DNA of 64,000 bases from Undaria pinnatifida. Lineage: Eukaryota; Sar; Phaeophyceae; Laminariales; Alariaceae. Under the pieces are notes generated by a model. That model ran no database searches. It was not told the DNA's origin and was given only the letters and a program-made list of their open reading frames with translations. This document shows positions 10,004 to 21,358 of the stretch, piece after piece. The position numbers and the translations under genes are program-made. The stretch's first letter is position 1; each line of letters starts with the position of its first letter. The stretch lies in NCBI GenBank assembly GCA_012845835.1, contig JABAKD010000021.1, positions 13,325,978-13,389,977 on the forward strand, written 5' to 3'.

Positions 10004-10359
10004 TAGTCTATATACCTGGTATAGTCTATGCTCCTAGAATTTATATATACTTCGAAAGTGTATACTCGTATATTTACGTACATCGTACTACTACTGATTG
10101 ATGTTGTTGTTGTGTGTTATTGTGTTGTGTCCAGCAGTGCCTTGCTGCCTTTCTTTTCCATACCACTGCCCACCATGAACAGCCCACCATGTCAATTTGA
10201 AAACTTGCTTGGACTCTCTACTCCGAACTCGACAGCAAAAACAGAGCTAGCGAGCTAGCCAAACACAGCCGACTACCCAGTACCCCCGTACCCCGCACGA
10301 CGCAATGCTACTTTTCCCGCCCCCTGTTGTACTTGAAAAGAGCGGTTGCCATCGCTGCA

Positions 10360-10382
10360 AGATCGGAAGATCGGAAGATCGG
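10360..10382. repeat. 9-bp minisatellite (GATCGGAA)n
   Basis: AGATCGGA repeated about 2.5 times, followed within 60 bp by a (GTGGGCGC)/(GT)n run at about 10417-10452. Confidence 0.7.
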
Positions 10383-10789
10383 CTGCGTCCCTCGCGCTCT
10401 CCGCTTTTTTTGTGCTCGCGTGGGCGCGTGGGCGCGCGCGTGTGTGTGCGTGTTCAAGTAAGTGTTCTTATGTAGAACCGTCCAATATCGCGATAAACAG
10501 AGCCGATAATGGGTGTAATTAAGCCTCGTGATTTGCATTATTACTATTATTACCGTGCGGCCACTTTTTGGCGTCTCCACCGCCGTGCTGCCAGACAACT
10601 ATTCGAGTATATACAACTGAAATGGAGGCGGGCATAACCACCTTTTATGCTCGATTTCCCTTGTTATGCTCCCACATAAGCTATTTGACATGGTGGCTAT
10701 GCTCGGTCGGACATAAGCTTTTCCATAGTAATAAGCTCAAAAGGCCAATATAAGCTAAAATATTTGCTAGCTTATTGGGTGAGGCCCTA

Positions 10790-12061
10790 TCGCATTGTAC
10801 CATCGCTGCTGTATGCATCCGTTATCGATTGAGTATGTACTGTTACCTAAACAAAACAATAAAGATTCCTTTCAGGCAAAATCAGGTATACCCGGTCAGT
10901 TTGCCGTCAAAACTGGTGCAGCACAAAAAAAAAGATGAGCATATCACAAACGACATGCAGAACATGTGATACGCACGTATACAGCACGATAACATACATA
11001 CCTGGTACAACAATGCAGAAGTACTCGTCGTGAGAATAAGTACGAGCACGAAAGCAAAAAAAAATGCATGCTTTGCGGAACAATTTATACCATTGATGCA
11101 TACGTACCAACGCTTCTTCTGCAGCGCATACAAAAAAGACAGCGTGTCAGTCAAAGCGGGGGGAATCTCGTTTGCTCTCTGTATGTACTGCTGTGCGTAG
11201 CATGGACTGCGTGACTCCTCATCATGTATGAACTATCAAGCGTCTCATTCCTCGCCTCAACTATCTAGAGATCACGACCACCGATTCTCATCACTCATGC
11301 GGCCTGCTGTACTGCTGCTTCTATTTCTGCGATGTCTGCCTGTGGTTATCCTGCAGCGTGTGACGCTCGTGATACTGTTTCAAGCTGCTTCAATCGAGAT
11401 TTTCAACATGATAAAATAGAGTTGAACTGCCATGGAATTTTCTTCAACATCCTGTAAAATTCATTAATATTCAGACAATAATATTTACTACATTATTTCA
11501 ACCAAACTTGGCCCGGCATGCAGCTGCACTTCTACCTGCGCATTTACGACCATACTTCTACCTGCGTCAAGCGAGACTATCAACCCACACGGATCCCAGC
11601 TGAAGCCCCATGTAACGAACGGATAAAGAGCTATTTTAGTCACACGTACCCAAGTCTCCCATCCCTTGTCCCAACTCTCTCACCGCTTCTAATTCGTTTC
11701 CTCCGTGTCTACCTTCAGGCTGATTCGTCCCGTCGGCTTGTTGCAACAGCTGCCTGCAAACACCAGTCTTCTCGTCTCACGCAGTCCTTTTCCAAGCGCT
11801 CGTGCAATAAAACAGATCTTCGGATGAAACCTCGAACACTGCCTCACGGTAACGATCGCTGTACTCAAGCTCGGTTCGCAGTCACTCACGCTCATCATGT
11901 CAGACCAAGTTCATGTTCCAATTTCTCTCGTTTGGTTTTGTGTGTTTTTGGACTGAGGCCGTGAGCAGCAAGCTTTCTATACTGATCGGCGTTATACAGA
12001 CCTAGGAAGCATGCCGCCACGGGATTTCATGTGACGTCATGTCAATCCGCCGCAACACATC
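10790..12061. other. No firmly supported gene between nested element and satellite
   Basis: Mixed AT-rich sequence. The only ATG-started frame of note is 11518-11964, listed separately. An AATATT-rich patch lies at 11465-11500. Confidence 0.5.
11518..11964 (+). CDS. Unidentified 148-codon ORF, low support
   Basis: ATG at 11518 (context CGGCATGC, with no purine-G Kozak pattern) and stop TGA at 11962-11964. The product is basic and Ser/His/Cys-containing, with a short hydrophobic stretch mid-protein (LPSLVPTLSPLLIRFLRVYL). I recognise no domain. It is the longest ATG frame between the transposon nest and the satellite, but at this composition a frame this long can arise by chance, and there is no splice, promoter or poly-A evidence. 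It ends about 100 bp before the satellite begins. Confidence 0.2.
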   Translation: MQLHFYLRIYDHTSTCVKRDYQPTRIPAEAPCNERIKSYFSHTYPSLPSLVPTLSPLLIRFLRVYLQADSSRRLVATAACKHQSSRLTQSFSKRSCNKTDLRMKPRTLPHGNDRCTQARFAVTHAHHVRPSSCSNFSRLVLCVFGLRP

Positions 12062-13678
12062 AACCAGTGAGTTTTCTGTCTTGCTGGCGAGGAGGTGAGA
12101 TTTCTCACTTGTTGTAAGTAAAGAGTGTAAATTGCGGTATTTTCTGACCGTCTATGAAATTGGAATCGGTATCAGACTTTGTATACCTTGATATCCACCA
12201 GCCGTAACTGTGACTTTGTTTGGACCACACCCATTGGGTATGAATGGTCCGAGGTGATAGGTTGAGGAATAGGGTTCGGTAGTGGTTGTATGTCTATGTG
12301 TCGTGGTTTTGCGGTCGGGGCAGTTCGGGAAGCTGCTGGGTGAGGTGTTTTGGGAGAGGATCGTTGGCCGTCTACCAGTGAGTTTTAGGTCTGGCTGGCG
12401 CGGAGGTGAGATATTTCACTTGTTGTAAGTATGAAATGTAAAATTCAATTTTTTCTTACCGTCTATGTTGTTGGATTCAGTATCAGATTTTGGATACCAT
12501 GATATCCACCAGCCGTAACTGTCAATTTGTTTGGACCACACCCATTGGGTATGAATGGTCTGAGGTGATATGTTAAGGAATAGGGTTGATTAATGGGTGT
12601 ATGTTGATTGGTCGTGCCTATGTGTCGTGGTTTTGGGGTCTGGGCAGATCGTGTAGCTGCTGTGTGAGGTGCTTTGGAGGAGGATCGTTGGCCGTCTTCC
12701 AGTGGGGTTTAGGTCTGGCTGGCGCGGAGGTGAGATGTGTAACTTGTTGTAAATATGGAATGTAAAAATCATTTTGTTCTTACCTTCTATGTTGTTGGAT
12801 TCAGTATCAGATTATAGATACCTCGATATCCACAAGCCGTAACTGTCAATTTGTTCGGACCACACCCATTGGGTATGAATGGTCCCAGGTGATATCTTAA
12901 GGAATAGGGTTCGGTAGTGGGTGTATGTTGGTAGGTCGTGTCTATGTGTCGTGGTTTTGGGGTCGGGGCAGTTCGTGTAGCTGCTGTTTGAGGTGCTTTG
13001 GAGGAGGATCGTTGGCCGTCTACCAGTGAGTTTTAAGTCTGGCTGGCGCGGAGGTGAGATATTAAACTTGTTGTAAGTATGGAATGTAGAATGCGGTATT
13101 TTCTTGCCGTCTATGATATTGGATTCGGTATCAGTTTTTGGATACCTTGATATCCACAAGCCGTAACTGTGACTTTGTTTGGAACACACCCATTGGGTAT
13201 GAATGGTCCCAGGTGGTATGTTGAGGAATAGAGGTCGGTAGTGGGTGTATGTTGGTTGGTCGTGTCTATGTGTCGTGGTTTTGGGGTCGGGGCGGTTTGT
13301 GTAGTTGCTGTGTGAGGTGTTTTGGGAGAGGATCGCTGGCCGTCTACCAGTGAGCTTCCGGTCTTGCTGGCGAGGTGATGAGATTTATCACTTGTTGTAA
13401 GTATGCGATGTAAAATGCGGTATTTCATCACCGTCTATGATATTGGATTCGGTTAAAGACTTTGGATACCTTAATATTTACAAGCCGTAACCGTCATTTT
13501 GTTCGTACCACACCCATTGGGTATGAATGGTCCGAGGTGATATGTTGAAGGATAAGGATACGTAGTGGGTGTGTGTTGGTTGGTCGTGCCTATGTGTCTT
13601 GGTTTTGAAGACATGGTAGTTCGTGTAGCTACTGTTTGAGGTGTTTTGGGAGAGGATCGTTGGTCGGCTACCAGTGAG
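12062..13678. repeat. Satellite, ~323-bp monomers, segment A (about 5 monomers)
   Basis: The landmark ACCAGTGAG recurs about every 323 bp (near 12064, 12376, 13022, 13346 and 13670, with a variant near 12699). Each monomer carries the same ordered landmarks: GGTATC-N8-GATACC dyad, TGATATCCAC, GGACCACACCCATT ... AATGGTCC dyad, GGATCGTTGGCCGTCTACCAGTGAG, TCTGGCTGGCGCGGAGGTGAGA, CACTTGTTGTAAGTATG and GCGGTATTTTCTTACCGTCTATG. The segment both begins and ends at ACCAGTGAG. Confidence 0.92.
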
Positions 13679-14600
13679 GTAAATGCTGCCCGTTTTGGTG
13701 CGACGAGTGTCAGCGTGTTGGGTGACCTTTCACTGTGCTCCCCCCCTACACTACACCTAGGGTAAATGCTTCCCGTTTTGGTGCGACGAGTGTAAGCGTG
13801 TTGGGTCACGTGTCACTGTGTTCCCCCCCCATACTACACCTAGGGTAAATGCTGCCCGTTTTGGTGCGATGAGTGTCAGCGTGTTGGGTGAACTTTTACT
13901 GTGCCCCCCCCCTACACTACACCTAGGGTAAATGTTGCCTGTTTTGGTGCGATGAGTGTCAGCGTGTTGGGTGACGTTTCACTGTGCTCCCCCCTTAGTC
14001 TACACCTAGGGTAAATGCTGCCCGTTTTGGTCCGATGAGTGTCAGCGTGTTGGGCGATCTTACACTGTGCTCCCCGCCTACAGTACACCTAGGGTAAATG
14101 CTGCCCGTTTTTGTGCGATGATTGTCAGCGTGTTGGGCGATCTTACACTGTGCTTCCTTCCCTACACTACACCTAGGTTATTTCTTACACTGTGCTTCCT
14201 TCCCTACACTACACCTAGGTTAAATGCTGCCTGTTTTGGTGCGACGAGTGTCAGCGTGTTGAGTGACCTTTCACTGTGCTCCCTCCCCTACACTACACCT
14301 AGGTTAAATGCTGCCTGTTTTTGTGCGACGAGTGTCAGCGTGTCGGGTGACCTTTCACTGTGCTCCTCCCTGTACACTACACCTAGGGTAAATGCTGCCC
14401 GTTTTGGTGCGATGAGTGTCAGCGTGTTGGGCGATCTTACACTGCGCTTCCACCCCTACACCACACCTAGGTTAAATGCTGCCTGTTTTGGTGCGATGAG
14501 CGTCGGCGTGTTGGGCGAACCTTTATTGTGATAACCCCTACACTAAACCTAGGGTAAATGCTGCCTGTTTTGGTCCGATGAGCGTGGGCGTTTCGGGCGA
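13679..14600 (+). repeat. 83-bp minisatellite (about 11 units, one truncated)
   Basis: The unit contains AAATGCTGCCCGTTTTGGTG, CGATGAGTGTCAGCGTGTTG, a CTTTCACTGTGCTCC word, a C-run and CTACACTACACCTAGGGT. Units start near 13682, 13764, 13848, 13931, 14013, 14096, 14221, 14304, 14389, 14474 and 14556; one ~45-bp partial unit is at 14176-14220. Some stretches read as 28-residue repeats in one frame, but the unit is 83 rather than 84 bp in most copies, so a coding role is unlikely. It starts at the last base of a satellite monomer. Confidence 0.9.
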
Positions 14601-15030
14601 CGCGTTCCTGTGCTACCTCCCCCCGCCTAGCTTAAATTATGCATGTGCAAATGCGATGGGTGCAGACGTACCCTTACTGTGTTGCACCCCCTGCACTGCG
14701 GTTAGGGTCAGTGCTGCCCAGTTTTGTCTCCTTGTACTGCGGTTCGTGCAGGCGTTACCCATTTACCCTACGGTCAGGCTGGGCGCTGCTCTTATGTTGC
14801 GGTTATGATAATTGGTACCTTGTTACTGCTGTACTCCTCTTATACGGCTAGTTGACGTGGCTGCTACCATCACTGAGGCTGGACGGAGTCAAGGCCCATA
14901 TTTTTGCTGTTTGCTGAAACACAGATATACCACTCCTTGGAGCAGGATCACCACAACAATATATCTGTCCCCATACCTTCTTCACGCGTCGTTCCTATCC
15001 CCCCCCCCCCCTTCACTACACCTAGGCAAC
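14601..15030 (+). repeat. Decayed continuation of the 83-bp minisatellite
   Basis: Recognisable but eroded pieces remain (CACCCCCTGCACTGCGGTTAGGGTCAGTGCTGCCC at 14685-14720, cited by position). The ending CCCCTTCACTACACCTAGG reappears at 15008-15027 directly before an ATG at 15031. The minisatellite therefore shares sequence with the leader of the retroelement that follows. Confidence 0.6.
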
Positions 15031-16350
15031 ATGTCCACCAGTGACGATGGGGGCTTCTCGGGGCTGGCTGAGGTCTTCCATGCACCCCAACCTGGATGCC
15101 CACGAGACAGGCAGGGCTCGCTCGAGATGCCGCGAACCGAGACGGGGGGAACCACCGGTGGCGGGTTCCGGTGACGAGACAGAAGACGGAGCACCATACC
15201 TCCACCCGTTCCTACCAACCAAGCGGGTCGATTCGCTGGTTCGCGCTGAGAAGAAGACGGACCAACCCCCACCGGACTCGGGGGCGTCTCGAAGCCAGCT
15301 CTCGCCAGCCCCGGGGGAGCGTCACCAGCTGCCCCCCCCGCGCTCGACAGGGCACCACCGCCTCCACCTGGGCTCTCCGCGCTCGACAGAGCGCCAACCC
15401 CAGAGCTCCCGGGACCGGGGCGCCCATGCCGCCCCCTTGGACTTGGCATAGGCGGCGGCGCGGGCCCAGCGGGCGCTCGACGACGTCAACCAGACGATAG
15501 CACGCCGACGTCGGTTTGACGAAGATACCGAGCACGAAGACCGCTGCGCGGGAGTCGTCAGTTGCGTCGGCTGCGGCGGGAGCTATCGCGGCCCCCTTGC
15601 CTTCGTCGCGTCCGCAGGGTGTCACATTCAAAGCGACCACGACCCGGGAACGACGCCTTCTTCAAGGGCATCGTCGCGTGCATGGCGTCTGCACCGCGGG
15701 TTGACTTCTCCTCAGCCTTGGCGACCCGCGGTGGTGGAAACGGCCTACGCCCTCCTTCCGTCAGAGAGGCCGGCGTCGCGGCAAGCGGACGTCCTCAATG
15801 AAAGCGGCCTGGGCTCGCGTGGATTGTACGCCCTATGCTAGACAGACGAGAGCCACCCCGACCCTTGCCCTCGTCAATGCCCTGCTGATAGACCACGACG
15901 AGGTCCCCGACCCTGTCTTTTGGCCGGACCCCGGAGGAAGAGTTGGCAGAACGAAACCGGGGAAAATGTCGCGACAGTCGCGACCGCGGGGACCGCAACC
16001 GTGGGGGCGGCGGCAAAAATGGTGGGGGTGGCGACCACCACCACCGCCGCGGGGGTGACAGCGCATCGGGTGCTGGTGTGCCTGAGGGCGCCGCCGAGGG
16101 GGCAACTTCGGTCCAACAACCAGGGCAGTTGGCCGCAGCTCTGGCAGAGGAATAGCGCGAGAGGACATTCAGCGTGGGACGGCTCGTCAACCTCCTCCCG
16201 CTCGTCTTCGTCCTCGAGCAAGGACCACAGCGAGGTGGTCGTGGTAGCAGGCAAAAAGTGTCAAGAGCCATAGCAGGAGGAGCATCTGCCTGAGGCTTTC
16301 ACCCTCCTGTTGCGTCTGCTGATCACGCCCTTCGACGGGGTTGACACGGA
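15031..16350 (+). pseudogene. Gag-like N-terminal region, Pro- and Gly-rich, frameshifted
   Basis: An ATG at 15031 opens MSTSDDGGFSGLAEVFHAPQ and stops at TGA 15172-15174. Continuing across frames, the sequence encodes a Pro-rich repeat (LSALDRAP twice, at about 15338-15400), then FFKGIVACMASAPRVDFSSA (15655-15715), then an Arg/Asp/Gly-rich stretch (RDSRDRGDRNRGGGG, about 15970-16020). Such Pro-rich and RG-rich stretches occur in retroelement Gag proteins, but no capsid domain is visible. Assignment rests mainly on position upstream of the zinc knuckle and integrase. It might instead be a separate low-complexity pseudogene. Confidence 0.35.
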
Positions 16351-16430
16351 GGAGGGCTACACTAAGTTGCATACGTTTGGAATGTGTAACGGCATGCTTT
16401 TTTCTAATTTCAGTGGAGTCTCTCGTACAT

Positions 16431-16616
16431 ATGCCGACCGCTACGCGGAGTGAGCCTTTTTTGTCTCCGGGGACGGATGTGGTGTTGGAGGTGGTTCGGG
16501 TGGCGGCGAATGAGCAATTTCCGGCTCTGCTGCCTGGGTTGTACCCTGGTTCGAAGGCAACAAACCCGCGGCCATACGCCTCGTTGGATGCTATGTGGCG
16601 GGCTTTTAGTGACTAA
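16431..16616 (+). pseudogene. Gag-like fragment (62 codons)
   Basis: ATG at 16431 and stop TAA at 16614-16616. The product contains GTDVVLEVVRVAANEQFPAL and YPGSKATNPRPYASLDAMWR, which looks conserved rather than random. It is preceded at 16397-16412 by a pyrimidine-rich tract ending TTTCAG, a good 3' splice-site consensus. I do not recognise the family; it sits between the Gly-rich region and the zinc knuckle, so a Gag piece is the simplest reading. Confidence 0.35.
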
Positions 16617-16789
16617 TAAGACACCTGCCGTCAACGGCGATATTGTTTTTCTCTCTCCCTGTTTCTTCGACGGGAGCGTGGTCATGCGCCTTGTCGGGGC
16701 CCCGGCCCGCCGATCATGGGCGCGGCCAGGGCCGAGTGCCGCCCCAGTCGCTTTTGTGGCAGACAGGATCGAGCCATCATTCAACTGTC

Positions 16790-17092
16790 ATGCCCATCAA
16801 TGATTCATCTGACCCTTGGCTTGACCACACATCGAACTGCTGGCCTCTAGAAAAGCATCATTATGCAGAAGGTTTCGCCGTTAAGGCCTCGTTTAAGGCA
16901 GACGACCCTCCCTTTTGGAGCGGCCTCCTTTCACCTCGCGCTGATGCTCCCCGAGAAAACCGGGGGCTTTGCCTCAACTGCCTCGAAGACAACCATTCCT
17001 TCAAGCATTGTAGGCATTATTTTATTACTGCGAGTGGCTGCTTGAACCCTGAACTAGGCCAACTTAACGACAATGACGCACACCGACGTTGA
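16790..17092 (+). pseudogene. Gag nucleocapsid remnant with one CCHC zinc knuckle
   Basis: The open frame on the + strand contains CLNCLEDNHSFKHC at 16970-17011, which fits Cys-X2-Cys-X4-His-X4-Cys exactly. This motif is the hallmark of retroelement Gag nucleocapsid, where it binds RNA. It is followed by an extra Cys-containing segment (RHYFITASGCLNPELG). The stop is at 17090-17092. The start is unclear because the upstream frame lacks a good ATG. It lies about 4.8 kb before the integrase, in the gag position expected for a gypsy element. Confidence 0.65.
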
Positions 17093-17870
17093 CAAACACG
17101 CATGGTCTGCTACCGCCGAGACGACAAATCCTCTCGCCCAAACAACCACAAGAAAAATCGTCGCCATCTTTCAGGATCAGGGCCAGGTAAACTGTTAGAA
17201 CGATACCACATACACGTCGGATCACCATGGTATCCTGCGCTCGCCCGCCTCTTCTGCCCCCGCTCCCGCTTCTCGAATGCGCTTTGGAGCCGCCCACAAC
17301 CCGGGCGAAAATGAATGTGCGCGCCAACCTGGCACATGCCGTAACGGCAATCGACAGATCGACGGCGGTACGGCTCCGTCGACAACACTGTCGGGGGGTA
17401 CCTATTTTGGTTTCAGAAGATGCTCGTGTTCTGTTGTTAGCCTGTCCAGCAACGCACCACAGATTGCCTCTGTCAAGAGCCCACGGGCTCCTACGCCGTC
17501 TGCGGACGATTCCCACGGCGTAGTACCGGCGGCGGAAACTAGCGCTTCAAGCGTGGTTTCCTCCAGCCAGGTAATTTGTTTTTTCTTTTATTTCTTTCCA
17601 TTTCGACGGCGAGAACGCGCGCTTTCAGCGACGTTCTCCCCGGTCATGGTCTGAGTTCGGCAACGGGAACTGCGCTTCCGGCGCCATTTCCCTCGGCCGC
17701 GGCATAAACTCAGCAAGGGGGGTACGCGCTCCAAACGCCGCCGCCATCAACCATGGCACGGGAGCCTGCGCTTTTGCGCTTCCCCCCCAATCACGCGCTG
17801 CGCAACAATATAGCTGCGGCGACGGCGCGTCGCCTTTATACGCGTATGTTTACATCCCCCTCTCTCCCTG

Positions 17871-17990
17871 ACCAGGCGGTGGCGGTCGGTTTGGGGTGTG
17901 AGACGGTCGACCCTCGAAACACTTTTGCTGACCACCAGGTGGCGGTCGATTTGAGGTGTGGGAAAGCCAACACTAAAACACCGAGATCTT
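17871..17990 (+). repeat. 60-bp tandem duplication
   Basis: ACCAGGCGGTGGCGGTCGG(TTTGGGGTGTG) near 17871 and ACCAGGTGGCGGTCGATTTG near 17934 are parallel copies about 60 bp apart, inside the decayed retroelement. Confidence 0.6.
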
Positions 17991-18440
17991 TTTCGAGGGT
18001 TGATCCGGTGTTTGCTCGCGATAACAGCGGGCGCTCTGTCTTTTTATCCATCAAGGAGGAGTCGGCAAGATTAGCTACCTCGTCTTCTTTCTCCAAGAGA
18101 CATAACGGAAGAGAGCCTCCTCGGGTAAAAATATTATTGCCTTGCCCGAGCCCCGCTCCAGAAGACGCCCACAGGGTTCACGGACCCTGCTTTTTCTTTC
18201 AACACGCTAACCCACGTGTTTCAGGATACGTCTGCCCCAGTTGCACAGGAAGAAGATCCAACACTGCGCGACGGGCCAGTGGTGACTCCACGGCCTCCAG
18301 CCTGATCAGCTGGACGCTATTCCCGTAAATTTACGGAGGAATCGCACCTCTCGTCAAGCAGAAACAGCTCAGAGCCCATGCCCTTTCGGGCGCAGTAAGA
18401 GCAGTTTTATTGCGATTATACGACAAAAAGCGAAGAGGCC

Positions 18441-19220
18441 ACGGCGCGAGAAACTGTGGGTTCGGACTCGCGTCGTGCTCCCGAGGCCTGGTGTTCCTGA
18501 GGGGGACACTACAGGCCCAAAGAGCCGAGGACTGGTGTTCCCAGACGGGGACATTACAGACCCAAATGCCCTACGAGGCTACCGACGGGTTGGCACCGTT
18601 GGTGCCGGACTCGTTTTCGGGTTTAATGAAGGCGGCTTCTTACGAGTTTCCGCCAGGGAGTGAGGAAGACCCGAGGCGAGAAACCCCAGGTTCGGACTGG
18701 CATGTTGCTCCCGAGGCCTGGTGCTCCCGCAAGGAGACATTACAGGCCAAAAAGCCGAGGACTGGTGTTCCCAGACGGGGACATTACAAACCCAAATGCC
18801 CAACGCGGCTACCGACGGGTTGGAACCGTCGGTGTTGGACTATTTTTCGGGTGTAATGAGGGCGGCTTCTTACGAGTTTCCCCCAGCGAGTGAGGAGGAC
18901 CCGAGGCGAGAAACCCCAGGTTCGGACTCGCATGTTGCTCCCGAGGCCTGGTGCTCCCGCAAGGGGACATTACAGGCCTAAATAGCCGAGGACTGGTGTT
19001 CCCAGAAGGGGACATTGCAGACCCACAAATGTCCAACACGGCTACCGACGGGTTGGCACCGCCGGTTTTTGATATTTTGCGGGCGCAGTTAAAGCGGATT
19101 CTCGCGCTTTTGCGCCAACGAACGATGAAAGACCCGCGAGGCGAGATACCACGGGTTTGGATTCGCGTCGTGCTCCCAGGGCCTGGTGCTCCGGACGGGG
19201 ACATTGCAGCCCCAAATTCC
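18441..19220 (+). repeat. ~230-bp tandem repeat, 3 to 4 copies
   Basis: The landmark GGCGAGAAACCCCAGGTTCGG recurs at about 18441 (variant), 18672, 18903 and 19138 (variant). Each copy also carries GCTCCCGAGGCCTGGTG, GGACATTACAG twice, and CGGCTACCGACGGGTTGG. The frame differs between copies. The longest resulting open frame (18951-19511, ending SAVGDMEKQNAV) has no recognised domain. Confidence 0.85.
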
Positions 19221-19894
19221 AACACGGCGTTTGACCTTTCTCTCGAATACTCCACAGACAAAATGGTGTTATTCTGGCAGTCCCAATCTTATTTTCCACC
19301 GTGGTGCCCTTCGTCGTTTGCCGTGGACGACGTGCCATATTCTTGCGCGGAACTGGACATGATGGCCGAAAAGACCAAGCTTTTGCAAGACCATCGAGCA
19401 GTGGGGCTCATTATGTCGTCGCCTCGTCCAAGCACACTCAAACGCATCGGTCGAGGCGTGCGCAACTTTGATTCCGCTGTTGGGGACATGGAGAAACAAA
19501 ACGCCGTGTGACCTGGCACCTACCCCAAATTCACGCAGAATCCAGCCATAAAAAAATCACCTCTTGAGCTCTGAAAACAAGCTTCTGGCTGAATCCAGCC
19601 CTCTGAACCCAGTGTGGGGCATTGGCCTCCGGGCGGATGGTCCCAGGGCCAACAACCCATGCCAGGGGAGAGGAAAAACTTGCTCGGTGATGCATTTTCT
19701 TGTGTTCGCGCAGCTTTTTGCGACAGTGAAACTGGGTCGGCGCACCAGGCCTCCCCTAGTCGGTTCCGCACCTGCACTGCCAGTGCAAGAACCAAGAAAT
19801 CTCGTCCGCGCCGCAACCCGACCGTTCACAGCGGCCAGCGCTCGCAAAGCTTCCTCTTCGGCGTTTCCGACCTATTTCTCGGGCGCGTTGGCCA

Positions 19895-20125
19895 ATGAAA
19901 GGCCGTGAAGTTGTAGAGATAGCTCCTAGCGTCGGCCCTGACCTTGCGATGTCAGAACACTGCCCCTGTTTCGTCGAGGGTACTGTGACGCTGGACGACG
20001 TTTTGTTCACTATGAAAATCGCGTATATCAGTCGAGCAACGCTCGACTCGGAGAGGCACTTGACTCTTCTAGATTTGGGGACCGGCAGCATTGCTTGGAT
20101 TCCCAAACGCTTCCGAGGATACTGA
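19895..20125 (+). pseudogene. Possible aspartic protease remnant
   Basis: The + strand frame with ATG at 19895 ends at TGA 20123-20125 (76 residues). Near its end it has LLDLGTGS, which sits where a retroelement protease would carry its D-S/T-G active-site motif; here the middle residue is Leu. The preceding TLDDVLFTMKIAYISRATLD could be a beta-strand of the fold. Position between gag and integrase supports the reading, but the motif is imperfect and this could be a chance frame. Confidence 0.3.
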
Positions 20126-20465
20126 GGGGAACAAAGTTCCGCATATCCTCCGGCCACAAGACGTAGGAGAGCATTGGCAAAGTGGGGACCCTCAATGCAC
20201 GAGTCCAGCGGTAGCTTGAGTTCGTCACCGCGTTCGATTGCACTCTCGAGTACCGCAAAGGCAGCGACAAGGGCATCGCCGATTTTTCCGGCCCGTTTTC
20301 CAGAGCCTGCTATGGAGTACGACCGCAGTGGCTTGAAAAAAATTCAACTACGTGGGGTTGACAAGCCCCAACCCCGTTGGAGATAGTGGTATCTACCTTC
20401 TACGGACCCGCGGGCTGCGCGCTCCCCCCTCGCCGATCCAAGGTGTCGGTTCGGGTGGACTCGCG

Positions 20466-20613
20466 CCCCTCGCCAAAAGCACTGTCTTGGGTGGGCTCGT
20501 GCTCCACACCGAAAGCACTGCTTTGGGAGGACTCGAACCCCTCGCCGAAAGCACTGTCTTGGGTGGGCTCGTGCCCCGCACTGAATATGCTGCCTTGGGT
20601 GGGCTCCCTCTCA
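20466..20613 (+). repeat. 36-bp tandem repeat (12-residue units)
   Basis: Four units translate as LAKSTVLGGLVL, HTESTALGGLEP, LAESTVLGGLVP and RTEYAALGGLPL. They belong to a 220-codon open frame (20352-21014) that is Ser/Thr/Pro-rich, opens at GTG, and lacks a recognised domain. Confidence 0.8.
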
Positions 20614-21358
20614 CCTCTACCGCGTTTCACGATTTTCGCACACACGAGCCACGTATAAGGATTGACGGCCTTTCTTTTTCCCCGGGGAGATTCGTCGCTC
20701 GTGTTTCTGCCTCCGTCGCCACTACCGAGGGCTGTACCGGTCGCGGGTCGATTTCACCTGCCGCCGACACTGTTTTCGCTTCGGTTTTTGCCATACCCAT
20801 CGAGGGCGGCACGGGCTCCGCAGAAACCCTGGCTGCAGCGACGCCCATCACACAGCCGACTTCTCTATCCCGGCGTTCTTTACAGGAGACAGCCCCGGCC
20901 ACGACCACCGGGTCGACTGTGTCTGTCTCCGCCATGCTTGGCACTCCAGCTCTTCGGTCGTCGACGACGCGCCGACGAACAGCGACAACAACGGGTAATG
21001 CACCCCCGCTGTAGATTATGGATTCGGGCCCGGCGGGGCCCCTCGGTCATCTTCCAGACGAGGTACAACTCCGTCGCGAGTCCCACGGCCGCGGCCGACC
21101 CTGTCAACCGCCGCGACCCCTGCTCTTGCCGACTCGCCGGTCCGCACGGTGCCACTACCGTCCGACCGCGACCACGCAGAGCCTATATGGGAGCTCCTCT
21201 CTTACGGCTCACGCCTTCTCCTGGTGGCACGATGACCACATATACAAGGTCGGACGCCCTCGGCTACGCTGCTGAATTGCGTTTCGCTGATTCCGTCGCG
21301 CGGTATTCACATGACGATTGGAAGCGTGAGCAGCACGCTGAGCCGACGTGCCACGCCA

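Larger units (their letters stand above)
3294..10787. mobile_element. Outer TA-flanked DNA transposon, split by a nested LTR retrotransposon
   Basis: Left terminus GGGCCTTACCCAATAAGCT (3294-3312). The right terminus 10769-10787 is its reverse complement with one mismatch (18 of 19). Both ends are flanked by TA (3292-3293 and 10788-10789), so a TA target duplication is likely. The LTR element 3330-9508 and its AATAT duplication sit 36 bp inside the left end. Removing it leaves about 1.3 kb, which also carries a MITE (9817-10005). The subterminal zones are full of ATAAGCTC, TATGCTC and ACATAAGC words (9560-9640 and 10645-10770). No transposase frame is seen, so it is non-autonomous. TA target use suggests the Tc1/mariner-pogo side of DNA transposons, but the superfamily is not settled. 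Confidence 0.7.

Noticed and set aside
10360-10382. AGATCGGAAG resembling the start of a sequencing adapter
   Set aside because: It is part of a short tandem repeat of GATCGGAA and does not continue into adapter sequence.
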